Assembly (NCBI GenBank): GCA_024275815.1 | Contig: JAJRYI010000305.1 | Coordinates: 1 to 7,752, forward strand | Source: Actinomycetes bacterium | GTDB lineage: Bacteria > Actinomycetota > Acidimicrobiia > Spongiisociales > UBA5794 | Length of the DNA: 7,752 nt | Reading direction: 5' to 3' | Part shown: positions 1 through 5,579 of the stretch, in pieces | How positions within the stretch are numbered: the first letter of the stretch is position 1 | Layout of the letters: the number at the start of each line of letters is the position of its first letter | Made by a program: the position numbers and the translations under genes | The notes under the pieces: generated by a model | What the model was told of the DNA's origin: nothing | The model's input: the letters and a program-made list of their open reading frames with translations, nothing else | The model's database searches: none

Positions 1-452
1 TGCCAGAGACTGGGATCGTCGGCATCGCGCACCATCCCCCGCTCGGCAAGGAGCACGTCGAGCGCCGCAGTCACGCGGTCGTGGAAATCGCGAAACGACT
101 CTCCACCGGGAAGACCGTCCCACCACTCATCGGGTGTCCGGTTCTTCGCGCTCTTGAATATCTCGATGACGGCCTCCTCGGTCACCCCCTCCCAGTTGGG
201 CATCTTGACCTCGACGAGGTCCTCGATCGTCGCGATCTCGAGCCCGGTCCCCTCGGCGATCGGGGCAGCTGTCTCCTGTGAGCGCAGTGCTGGCGAGACG
301 ATGAGCTCGGTGGCGGGCTTGCGGTCCGTTGCGATCCGCCGGGCGGCGAACACTGCCTGTTCACGCCCGAGCTCTGTGAGATGCGGGTTCGGCTGGGTGA
401 TGCCGTCGATGGCCCATTGGGGCTGACCGTGTCTGACGAAAACGATGTCCAT
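1..452 (-). CDS. Histidine phosphatase family protein (phosphoglycerate mutase-like), N-terminal part, runs off the left edge
   Basis: This is the first 150 residues of a histidine-phosphatase-superfamily (PF00300-type) protein; the stop lies beyond base 1. The protein opens MDIVFVRHGQ, with the family's RHG signature at residues 7-9 and H8 as the expected phospho-accepting histidine. A conserved-looking LTELGREQA stretch (25-33) and a SPALRSQETA segment (53-62, equivalent to the family's SxxxRaxqTA motif) follow. E82 sits near the position of the acidic residue found in many members, and PGGESFRDFHDRV (115-127) matches the usual GES-F-RV block. The second catalytic histidine (usually in a V-x-H-G motif) would lie off the window. 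ATG 450-452 is chosen because RHG normally sits within about 10 residues of the start. Substrate cannot be told: the superfamily includes phosphoglycerate mutases, cobalamin and sugar phosphatases, and broad phosphatases. It is divergent from the transporter genes, so a functional link is not implied. Confidence 0.88.
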   Translation of the reverse strand, partial: MDIVFVRHGQPQWAIDGITQPNPHLTELGREQAVFAARRIATDRKPATELIVSPALRSQETAAPIAEGTGLEIATIEDLVEVKMPNWEGVTEEAVIEIFKSAKNRTPDEWWDGLPGGESFRDFHDRVTAALDVLLAERGMVRDADDPSLW

Positions 453-459
453 CCTCAGG

Positions 460-465
460 AGGATA
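460..465 (-). promoter_or_regulatory. Candidate -10 element for a leaderless histidine-phosphatase transcript
   Basis: On the minus strand TATCCT ends exactly 7 nt before the ATG at 452. The intervening 7 nt (CCTGAGG) contain GAGG, but it abuts the start codon and is too close to act as a ribosome binding site. A TANNNT box 7 nt before an ATG is the arrangement typical of actinobacterial leaderless genes, where transcription begins at the A of the start codon. I see no good -35 hexamer at the expected distance, which is common for such promoters. This is inferred from spacing only. Confidence 0.45.
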
Positions 466-549
466 CCGGTCTGAGGGTTCCGATCCCTTCAGATGTCACG
501 CGCAGCCTCTTGCGAATGGGGTTCCGCAGTGCGGCACTAATGTTCTCTG

Positions 550-594
550 TGCCCGGGCCAGTGCGTCCGGCCGGGCAGCGACAGGCTTGCCCGG
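550..594 (+). promoter_or_regulatory. Leader with two mutually exclusive stem possibilities (possible attenuator)
   Basis: The heptamer TGCCCGG occurs at 550-556 and again at 588-594. Its exact complement CCGGGCA lies between them at 571-577. The central arm can therefore pair with the upstream copy (14-nt loop) or the downstream copy (10-nt loop, with flanking G-U pairs possible at 570/595 and 578/587), but not both. The element is about 30 nt upstream of the binding-protein start codon, so on an mRNA leader it would have switch-like geometry. I do not recognise a known riboswitch consensus. Short GC-rich inverted repeats arise by chance in such DNA, so function is unproven. Confidence 0.4.
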
Positions 595-597
595 TGA

Positions 598-609
598 GTT
601 GGATCCAAC
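598..609. promoter_or_regulatory. Perfect 12-bp palindrome just upstream of the BMP gene's ribosome binding site
   Basis: GTTGGATCCAAC reads identically on both strands and ends 3 nt before the AAGGAG ribosome binding site. It could be a repressor half-site pair, or a small RNA hairpin of four base pairs (GTTG/CAAC) with a GATC loop. I cannot match it to a known regulator. Confidence 0.35.
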
Positions 610-612
610 AAC

Positions 613-619
613 GAAGGAG
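613..619 (+). promoter_or_regulatory. Ribosome binding site of the BMP lipoprotein gene
   Basis: GAAGGAG lies 6 nt before ATG 626. It decides the start: an in-frame candidate at 587 would put 13 charged and polar residues ahead of the signal peptide and overlap the leader repeats, whereas 626 begins with a normal n-region (MRQGKRSVR). Confidence 0.85.
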
Positions 620-625
620 CAACCG

Positions 626-1891
626 ATGAGACAAGGCAAGCGCTCGGTTCGTCTGCTCATGTTGCTCGTGGTGTTCGCCCTTGTGGCCGCCGCGTGCAGC
701 AGTTCGAGTGAAGAGACGACGACCACGGCCGCCGGCGGTGATGAGGGAACGACGACCACCGAAGCAGCCATGCCCGGTGAGGGGTTCAAGTTCGGGATGA
801 TCCTCGTGGGACCTGAGAACGACCGTGGCTGGTCCCAGGCCCACTACGAGGCCGGTAAGTACATCGAAGAGATGACCGGTGCAGAGATGATCTCTCTCGA
901 CACCGTGAACCCCGCCGACCGTCCAGAGACGTCGGTCGAGCAGGTCGTCAGCGACATGATCGATCAGGGTGCACAACTCATCTTCGCGACATCCGACGAC
1001 ATGAAGGACGGCATCGAGGCCGCCGCTGCCGAGCACCCCGACGTACCGATGATCTGGTCCTCCGGTGACAGTGCCTGGGAGGAAGGTGAGGCGTATCGCG
1101 CCGATCTCCCGAACCTAGGCAATATCATGGGCAAGATGACGATCGGCAAGGCGATCGCCGGATGTGCTGCCGCCTTGACGTCTGAAACCGGCAATCTCGC
1201 CTACGTTGGACCGCTGATCAACGACGAGACCCGCAGACTGGTGAGTTCCGTGTACCTCGGTGCCAAGAACTGCTGGGAGAAGGCGGGGAACGACCCGGCG
1301 GACCTCAACCTCGAGGTCAACTGGATCGGGTTCTGGTTCAACATCCCGGGTGTCACACTCGATCCTACCGAGGTGACCAACGCCTTCTTCGATGGCGGGG
1401 CAGACGTCGTTCTCTCGGGCATCGACACGACCGAGGCGCTCGTCGTTGCCGGTCAGCGTGCGGCAGCGGGTGAGAAGGTATGGGCGATCCCATACGACTT
1501 CGAAGGAGCATGTTCCGAGGCACCCGAAGTCTGCCTCGGTGTTCCGTACTTCAACTGGGGACCTGCGTACCTCGACGTTGCAGCGTCGGTCATGAACGGC
1601 ACCTATGAACGTCAGTTCCAGTGGATCGGACCGGACTGGACCGACATCAACAACCCGGACACGTCGATGATCGGTTGGGTGAACGGTGACGCGCTGTCAG
1701 ACGACGCCGCTGCTGCACTCGACGAGTTCATCGCCGGACTCGGCGACGGGTCCATCGACCTGTTCGTTGGGCCGCTGAACTACCAGGATGGATCGACCTT
1801 CCTCGCCGACGGCGAGAAGGGAACCGATGTCCAGATCTGGTACATGAAGCAACTCCTCGAGGGCATCGAAGGAGCAAGCTCCTCCGGCTGA
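626..1891 (+). CDS. BMP family ABC transporter substrate-binding lipoprotein
   Basis: Extracytoplasmic ligand-binding component of a basic-membrane-protein (Bmp, PF02608) ABC importer, 421 aa, anchored to the outer face of the membrane. Residues 1-23 form a lipoprotein signal peptide (RQGKR n-region, LLMLLVVFALV core). The cleavage site is AAA-C, with C24 the lipidated residue. Residues 25-48 are a low-complexity Ser/Thr/Glu/Ala tether. The binding domain starts near 53 with FKFGMILVG and carries the family's N-D-x-G-W signature at 65-69, then SQAHYEAG. The typical alternation of two Rossmann-like lobes follows (QLIFATSDDM, LAYVGPLI, GADVVLSGID, VWAIPYDFEG). C296 and C303 are close enough to form a disulfide. 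Bmp proteins with known ligands bind purine nucleosides (PnrA type), and some bind other compounds, so a purine ligand is likely but not shown. The gene is set apart from the ATPase and permeases by a hairpin, consistent with excess binding protein. Confidence 0.93.
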   Translation: MRQGKRSVRLLMLLVVFALVAAACSSSSEETTTTAAGGDEGTTTTEAAMPGEGFKFGMILVGPENDRGWSQAHYEAGKYIEEMTGAEMISLDTVNPADRPETSVEQVVSDMIDQGAQLIFATSDDMKDGIEAAAAEHPDVPMIWSSGDSAWEEGEAYRADLPNLGNIMGKMTIGKAIAGCAAALTSETGNLAYVGPLINDETRRLVSSVYLGAKNCWEKAGNDPADLNLEVNWIGFWFNIPGVTLDPTEVTNAFFDGGADVVLSGIDTTEALVVAGQRAAAGEKVWAIPYDFEGACSEAPEVCLGVPYFNWGPAYLDVAASVMNGTYERQFQWIGPDWTDINNPDTSMIGWVNGDALSDDAAAALDEFIAGLGDGSIDLFVGPLNYQDGSTFLADGEKGTDVQIWYMKQLLEGIEGASSSG

Positions 1892-1909
1892 GCAAGGCAC
1901 ACGAGTAGC

Positions 1910-1939
1910 AAGAGGGGAGGCCTTGGGGCCTCCCCTCTT
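1910..1939 (+). terminator. Strong hairpin after the binding-protein gene (terminator or processing/attenuation stem)
   Basis: A perfect 13-bp stem (1910-1922 with 1927-1939) closes a TTGG tetraloop. The arms are AAGAGGGGAGGCC and GGCCTCCCCTCTT, beginning 18 nt after the stop codon. Only TT, within the end of the stem, represents a U-tract, so it is not a textbook intrinsic terminator. Because the translocator genes of the same importer lie downstream, partial termination or 3'-end stabilisation of the binding-protein mRNA is a natural reading. Confidence 0.7.
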
Positions 1940-2044
1940 CCGCGTGTCCGGGTACCAAGCGGATAGGGCGTAGTCGTTCTCTGTTTGCCGTCCTCTGTTC
2001 ACCTGCGGCACGTGAGCGGCCAGGAACGGGCCGGGTTTCCGACC

Positions 2045-2072
2045 GTGAACTGTGCGCTGTGAACTGTGCGCT
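2045..2072. repeat. Perfect tandem direct repeat, 2 x 14 bp
   Basis: GTGAACTGTGCGCT occurs twice back to back (2045-2058 and 2059-2072). It lies in non-coding DNA about 50 bp upstream of the ATPase start. It could be slippage-prone microrepeat DNA or a pair of binding sites on the same helix face (14-bp period, about 1.3 turns, so not ideal phasing). No known site matches. Confidence 0.85.
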
Positions 2073-2106
2073 TCCGGCTGGGAATCCGTCCCTCCCCGGT
2101 GCCGTC

Positions 2107-2112
2107 TACCCT
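2107..2112 (+). promoter_or_regulatory. Candidate -10 element for a leaderless ATPase transcript
   Basis: TACCCT ends 7 nt before ATG 2120, and no Shine-Dalgarno sequence precedes that ATG. This is the usual geometry of actinobacterial leaderless promoters, with the transcript starting at the A of ATG. No clear -35 hexamer is seen about 17 bp upstream. It would give the ATPase-permease genes their own promoter downstream of the hairpin. Confidence 0.5.
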
Positions 2113-2119
2113 GTCTCTC

Positions 2120-3586
2120 ATGGCGCTCGAGATTCGGGACATCCACAAGTACTTCGGTCCCGTGCGTGCCAGTGATGGAGTCTCGTTCACAATCGAGTCC
2201 GGGACGCTTCACGGTATTCTCGGTGAGAACGGCGCAGGCAAATCCACGTTGATGAAGATCCTCTCGGGGTTCTACGAAGCGGACTCCGGTGAGGTCGTTC
2301 TCGATGGGGAGGTCCTGGATCTCCGTTCACCTGCAGATGCGATCGAAGCCGGCATCGGCATGCTGCATCAGGATCCACTCGTCTTCCTCCCTTTCTCCGT
2401 GCTCGACAACTTCGTGTTGGGCTCACCCGGTGGAATCCACCTCGACCGTTCCGAGGCACAGAGCGAGCTCGCACGGGTGAGTGCCGACCTCGGGTTCCAC
2501 TTCGACCCCGCGGTTGCCGCGGGTGACCTGACGGTCGGGGAACGCCAGCAACTAGCCATCACGCGCCTCATGTGGCTCGGAGCCAAGGTGCTCATCTTCG
2601 ACGAGCCGACGACAGGTATCTCCGCAACACAGCGTGTGCAGCTGTTCACGACGCTCAAGCGCCTTGCACAGGACGGGCTGATCGTGCTGTTCGTCTCGCA
2701 CAAACTCGAAGAGGTCGAAGAGTTGTGTGACTCGGTAACGGTCATCCGACAGGGGAAGGTCGTCTACGAGGCCGACATGCCGGTGCCCTCCGAGACGCTC
2801 GTTGCAGAGATGTTCGGTAAGATCTTCGTTCAAGAGGACCACGCATCCATCGAGACGGGCGCCCCACTCCTGGTGTGCCGCGACCTCGTGCTCGACGAGG
2901 GGACGACCCACATCGAGGCCCTCGACTTCGAGATCGCTTCGGGGGAGGTCGTCGGCCTTGCAGGACTCGAGGGCAGCGGTCAACGAACCCTGTTGCGGGC
3001 CTGTGCAGGGCTCATCGATCCGACCGGAGGGACCCTCACCGTTGACGGAACCGACCTCACCGGAGCGTCATACAGGGACCACCTGCACGCAGGTGTGCAC
3101 TACCTCCCGGCGGGCCGTCTCGAGGAAGGCCTCGTCGAGGGCATCTCGATCGCCGAGCACCTCGTACTCGTGTCGGACGATGCCAGTTTCTTCATCGATT
3201 GGAAGAAGGCTGAGGAGGTGGCGACGAAGGAGATCGACGAGTACTCGATCAAAGGACGCCCGGATTCGAACGCCGAGACCCTCTCGGGAGGGAACCAGCA
3301 ACGTCTCCTCCTCGCGATGATCCCCGACGAGGTGCGCCTCCTCCTTCTCGAACACCCCACACGCGGACTCGATGTCGAGTCTGCCGCCTACGTGTGGACG
3401 CGACTGCTCGAGCGCCGGGAAAGAGGAACATCGATCATGTTCGCCTCAGCAGACCTCGACGAACTGCTGCGCTACAGCGACCGCATCGTCGTGTTCTTCG
3501 GTGGAGACATCTTCGCTGTGCGAGACGCCGCCGAGACCGATGGCGAGGAACTCGGCTACCTCATCGGTGGAAAGGAGCGGGTGTGA
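2120..3586 (+). CDS. BMP-type ABC importer ATP-binding protein (two nucleotide-binding domains, second degenerate)
   Basis: Cytoplasmic ATPase of the importer, 488 aa, with two fused ABC domains as in the RbsA/MglA/YufO group. Domain 1 has Walker A GENGAGKST (35-43), a Q-loop glutamine at 84 (MLHQDP), signature LTVGERQQ (137-144), Walker B KVLIFDEPT (156-164, D161/E162) and the switch histidine H194 (FVSHK). Domain 2, from about 250, has GLEGSGQRT (282-290), where Q288 replaces the Walker A lysine. It keeps an intact signature LSGGNQQR (388-395), but E411-H412 stand where Walker B Asp-Glu would be, and S443-A444 stand where the switch histidine would be. One composite site (Walker A of domain 1 with signature of domain 2) should therefore hydrolyse ATP and the other should not, as is usual for the group. 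ATG 2120 gives the normal ALEIRDIHKYFG opening. The stop overlaps the next gene's GTG by 4 bp. Confidence 0.95.
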   Translation: MALEIRDIHKYFGPVRASDGVSFTIESGTLHGILGENGAGKSTLMKILSGFYEADSGEVVLDGEVLDLRSPADAIEAGIGMLHQDPLVFLPFSVLDNFVLGSPGGIHLDRSEAQSELARVSADLGFHFDPAVAAGDLTVGERQQLAITRLMWLGAKVLIFDEPTTGISATQRVQLFTTLKRLAQDGLIVLFVSHKLEEVEELCDSVTVIRQGKVVYEADMPVPSETLVAEMFGKIFVQEDHASIETGAPLLVCRDLVLDEGTTHIEALDFEIASGEVVGLAGLEGSGQRTLLRACAGLIDPTGGTLTVDGTDLTGASYRDHLHAGVHYLPAGRLEEGLVEGISIAEHLVLVSDDASFFIDWKKAEEVATKEIDEYSIKGRPDSNAETLSGGNQQRLLLAMIPDEVRLLLLEHPTRGLDVESAAYVWTRLLERRERGTSIMFASADLDELLRYSDRIVVFFGGDIFAVRDAAETDGEELGYLIGGKERV

Positions 3587-4632
3587 CCAGGCTCCGCCTC
3601 GCCGTCCCGACGCTGGTATCGCTTTTCGCAGCCCTCGTGTTCGGGGTCCTCCTCCTCCTGGTGGTGGGAGCACCACCGTTCGAGGCGCTGAGCCTTCTCG
3701 TGGAGGGTTCGTTCGGGTCTGCCTCGAAGATCTCTGCCACGCTCCTGGCATGGTCACCACTGCTCCTTGCATCCGCCGGACTCGTGATCACGTTCGCAGC
3801 AGGACTCTGGAACATCGGCGTCGAGGGCCAGGTGATCATGGGGGCCATCGCTGCGAGCTGGGTCGCCCGCGTCGTTCCCGGACCGGGGTGGGTCGTGGTG
3901 CCGGGAACGATCCTCGCCGGTGCGATCGGTGGCGCAGTGTGGGCACTCCTCGCCGGTTTCCTCAAGACGCACGGAGGTGTGCACGAGATCTTCGGGGGCC
4001 TCGGGCTGGACTTCGTCGCCGCGGGGATCGCGACCTACCTCGTCATAGGTCCATGGAAGCGTGCGGGCGTTGCCTCGACGAGTGGAACCGACATCTTTCG
4101 ACAGGAAGCGTGGATGCCCGAGTTCCAGGCGTTCGGTGTTGGATGGCCCGTCGTACCGGTGCTGTTGGGCCTTGCAAGTGTCGCGCTCGTCTGGGTGCTG
4201 CTGCGTGGCACACTGTTCGGGCTCCGACTCAAGTCGGTCGGGAACAACTCGTACAGCTCGTTCCTCCTGGGGATCCCAACGAACCGGTACCTCCTCGGAG
4301 CGTTCGCTCTCGGTGGAGCACTTGCCGGGATCGCAGGAACCGTGCAGGTCACGGCGTTCCACCACAAGTTGGTCCCCGCGATATCGGGTGGCTACGGGTT
4401 CCTCGCCATCCTCGTCGTCCTCCTCGCCGGGTTCTCTGCTGCGCTCGTCGCTCCGATCGCACTGTTCTTCGTGGCGATCTCCGTCGGGAGCACGCAACTC
4501 GATCTTCGCCTCGGCCTCGACTCGGCCTTCGGAGGTGTGCTCCAGGGAGTCATCGTGCTGTTCGTCATGTTCGGTGGCGCCTTCGCAGCACGGCGGGCTT
4601 CATGGTCCCGATCGACCCAAGAGGAGCCCTGA
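3583..4632 (+). CDS. BMP-type ABC importer permease, first subunit
   Basis: Membrane subunit of the importer, 349 aa, of the BPD_transp_2 (PF02653) branched-chain/ribose/nucleoside permease class. About eight to ten hydrophobic segments are visible, for example at 8-30, 52-72, 105-126, 138-156, 187-208, 236-256, 271-300 and 316-336. The BMP-permease hallmark GLWNIGVEGQ is at 74-83, and GGVHEIF at 131-137 and ISGGYGFLAI at 267-276 are further family-like blocks. Cytoplasmic loops such as 127-137 are candidates for coupling to the ATPase. The start is GTG 3583, overlapping the ATPase TGA in GTGA. The ribosome binding site AAAGGAG (3571-3577) lies 5 nt upstream, so translation is probably coupled. 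In BMP systems the two permeases are homologous but differ in length, and this is the longer one. The C-terminal tail RRASWSRSTQEEP is short and polar. Confidence 0.93.
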   Translation: MTRLRLAVPTLVSLFAALVFGVLLLLVVGAPPFEALSLLVEGSFGSASKISATLLAWSPLLLASAGLVITFAAGLWNIGVEGQVIMGAIAASWVARVVPGPGWVVVPGTILAGAIGGAVWALLAGFLKTHGGVHEIFGGLGLDFVAAGIATYLVIGPWKRAGVASTSGTDIFRQEAWMPEFQAFGVGWPVVPVLLGLASVALVWVLLRGTLFGLRLKSVGNNSYSSFLLGIPTNRYLLGAFALGGALAGIAGTVQVTAFHHKLVPAISGGYGFLAILVVLLAGFSAALVAPIALFFVAISVGSTQLDLRLGLDSAFGGVLQGVIVLFVMFGGAFAARRASWSRSTQEEP

Positions 4633-4634
4633 TC

Positions 4635-5576
4635 GTGGAAGCGACCTTCAACTCGATCATCGCGGCAGCTGCACCACTCATCATCGCGTCGATGGGTGAG
4701 ACCATCACCGAGAAGTCCGGTGTCATCAACCTCTCACTCGAGGGGAGCATTCGCCTGTCCGCGATGACCGCGTTCGCCGTGGCGTTCTGGGTGGGGAACG
4801 CGCTTGCCGGGTTCGCCGTTGCTGCAATCGTCGGTGCCCTCATTGCGGCGATCATCGCCTACTCGAGCATCGGCCTGAAGCTCAACCAGATCGCGGTCGG
4901 GTTCGTCCTCACGTTGCTCGCCATCGACCTCGCATCGTTCCTCGGCGACTCGTTCGTCGGTGAACGCGGCCCACGGGTACCGCCGCTGCCGATCCCGTTC
5001 CTCTCCGACATCCCGTTCATCGGCAAGGTGCTCTTCGACCACAACCTGGTGGTGTACGCCAGCTACGTCGCGATCGGGGCGACGTGGTGGTTCTTCTATC
5101 GCACGAAACCCGGTCTGACACTCCAGGGGATCGGTGAGCGGCCCGAGGCGGCGTTCGCCAGAGGCATCGCCGTCAACGAGCTGCGTTTCTGGTACACGGT
5201 GCTCGGTGGGGCGATGGTCGGTATCGCGGGTGCCGCGTACTCGCTCGACGTCAAGCTGGGTTGGAGGGAGACGTTGACGTTGAACCTCGGGTGGATCGCC
5301 CTCGCCATGGTGATCTTCGGCGGTTGGCATCCGTTGCGCGTGGCGTTCGGTGCGTACCTGTTCGGAGCGCTACAGGTGCTGGCCTTCCAACTCCAGGACG
5401 TGTTCCCCGGGGTGTCCCAGGTGCTGCCGATTGCACCGTTCCCGTTGATGATCCTCGCACTCGTGTTCGTCTACTCGCCGTGGTTCCGACAACTCGGGAG
5501 CAAGTTCCCTCGAATGCGCAACCTCCTCGGCAGCGAGGCGCCCGCAGCGATCGGAACCGTGTTCGAACGCGAGTGA
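4635..5576 (+). CDS. BMP-type ABC importer permease, second subunit
   Basis: Second membrane subunit of the importer, 313 aa, also of the BPD_transp_2 class. The opening hydrophobic segment (6-20) runs into GETITEKSGVINLSLEG (21-37), the characteristic conserved block of the shorter BMP permease (usually G-E-x-x-T-E-R/K-S-G-V-x-N-L-x-x-E-G). GERPEAAFARGI (167-178) matches the family's GxxPxAA...GI cytoplasmic loop, and GWIALAMVIFGGWHP (219-233) is another typical segment. Further hydrophobic spans lie at about 41-76, 87-104, 137-155, 186-203, 236-254 and 268-284. GTG 4635 is chosen because GAGGAG (4621-4626) lies 8 nt upstream inside the end of the previous gene. ATG 4602 is in frame but lacks a good ribosome binding site and would overlap that gene by 31 bp. 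Only two bases separate the two permease genes. The protein ends in a soluble tail of about 30 residues. Confidence 0.92.
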   Translation: MEATFNSIIAAAAPLIIASMGETITEKSGVINLSLEGSIRLSAMTAFAVAFWVGNALAGFAVAAIVGALIAAIIAYSSIGLKLNQIAVGFVLTLLAIDLASFLGDSFVGERGPRVPPLPIPFLSDIPFIGKVLFDHNLVVYASYVAIGATWWFFYRTKPGLTLQGIGERPEAAFARGIAVNELRFWYTVLGGAMVGIAGAAYSLDVKLGWRETLTLNLGWIALAMVIFGGWHPLRVAFGAYLFGALQVLAFQLQDVFPGVSQVLPIAPFPLMILALVFVYSPWFRQLGSKFPRMRNLLGSEAPAAIGTVFERE

Positions 5577-5579
5577 CGA

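Larger units (their letters stand above)
453..625. other. Divergent intergenic region between the histidine phosphatase and the BMP lipoprotein gene
   Basis: These 173 bp hold no convincing ORF. The left end carries the putative leaderless start of the minus-strand phosphatase. The middle has two overlapping short imperfect palindromes at 524-538 (CCGCAGTGCGG and AGTGCGGCACT, each with 5-bp arms around one central base). From 550 to 594 come competing inverted repeats, then a 12-bp palindrome at 598-609 and the ribosome binding site at 613-619. TTGCGA at 510-515 could serve as a -35 box for the plus-strand gene, but no well-placed -10 box follows, so I do not call a promoter. Confidence 0.6.
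1940..2119. other. Intergenic region between the binding-protein hairpin and the ATPase gene
   Basis: There is no credible gene here. It contains a perfect 14-bp tandem duplication (2045-2072) and a -10-like TACCCT (2107-2112) exactly 7 nt before the ATPase ATG. No Shine-Dalgarno-like purine run is present in the last 30 nt. In-frame open sequence extends back to a GTG at 2066, but the 18 residues it would add (RFRLGIRPSPVPS and so on) are unlike the conserved ATPase N-terminus and would be encoded partly by the duplication. Confidence 0.6.

Noticed and set aside
510..543. Sigma-70-like promoter (TTGCGA at 510-515 with TAATGT at 538-543) for the BMP gene
   Set aside because: The spacer would be 22 bp, too long for a normal promoter, and no better -10 box sits at 16-18 bp.
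455..1036. Minus-strand open frame of 193 codons opposite the start of the BMP lipoprotein gene
   Set aside because: It lies antisense to a clearly conserved protein, has no recognisable domain, and reflects the scarcity of stop codons in GC-rich DNA.
3754..4497. Minus-strand open frame of 247 codons opposite the first permease
   Set aside because: Its composition is dominated by Arg, Asp, Glu and Pro, the mirror of hydrophobic permease codons; no ribosome binding site or domain is apparent.
3372..4634. Long open frame running across the ATPase end and the whole first permease, continuous with the second permease frame
   Set aside because: It is a codon-shadow of the ATPase and first permease: the translation is Arg/Pro/Ser-rich and unlike any protein family. 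The real second permease begins at GTG 4635.
4734..5330. Minus-strand open frame of 198 codons opposite the second permease
   Set aside because: Same antisense shadow pattern as opposite the first permease.
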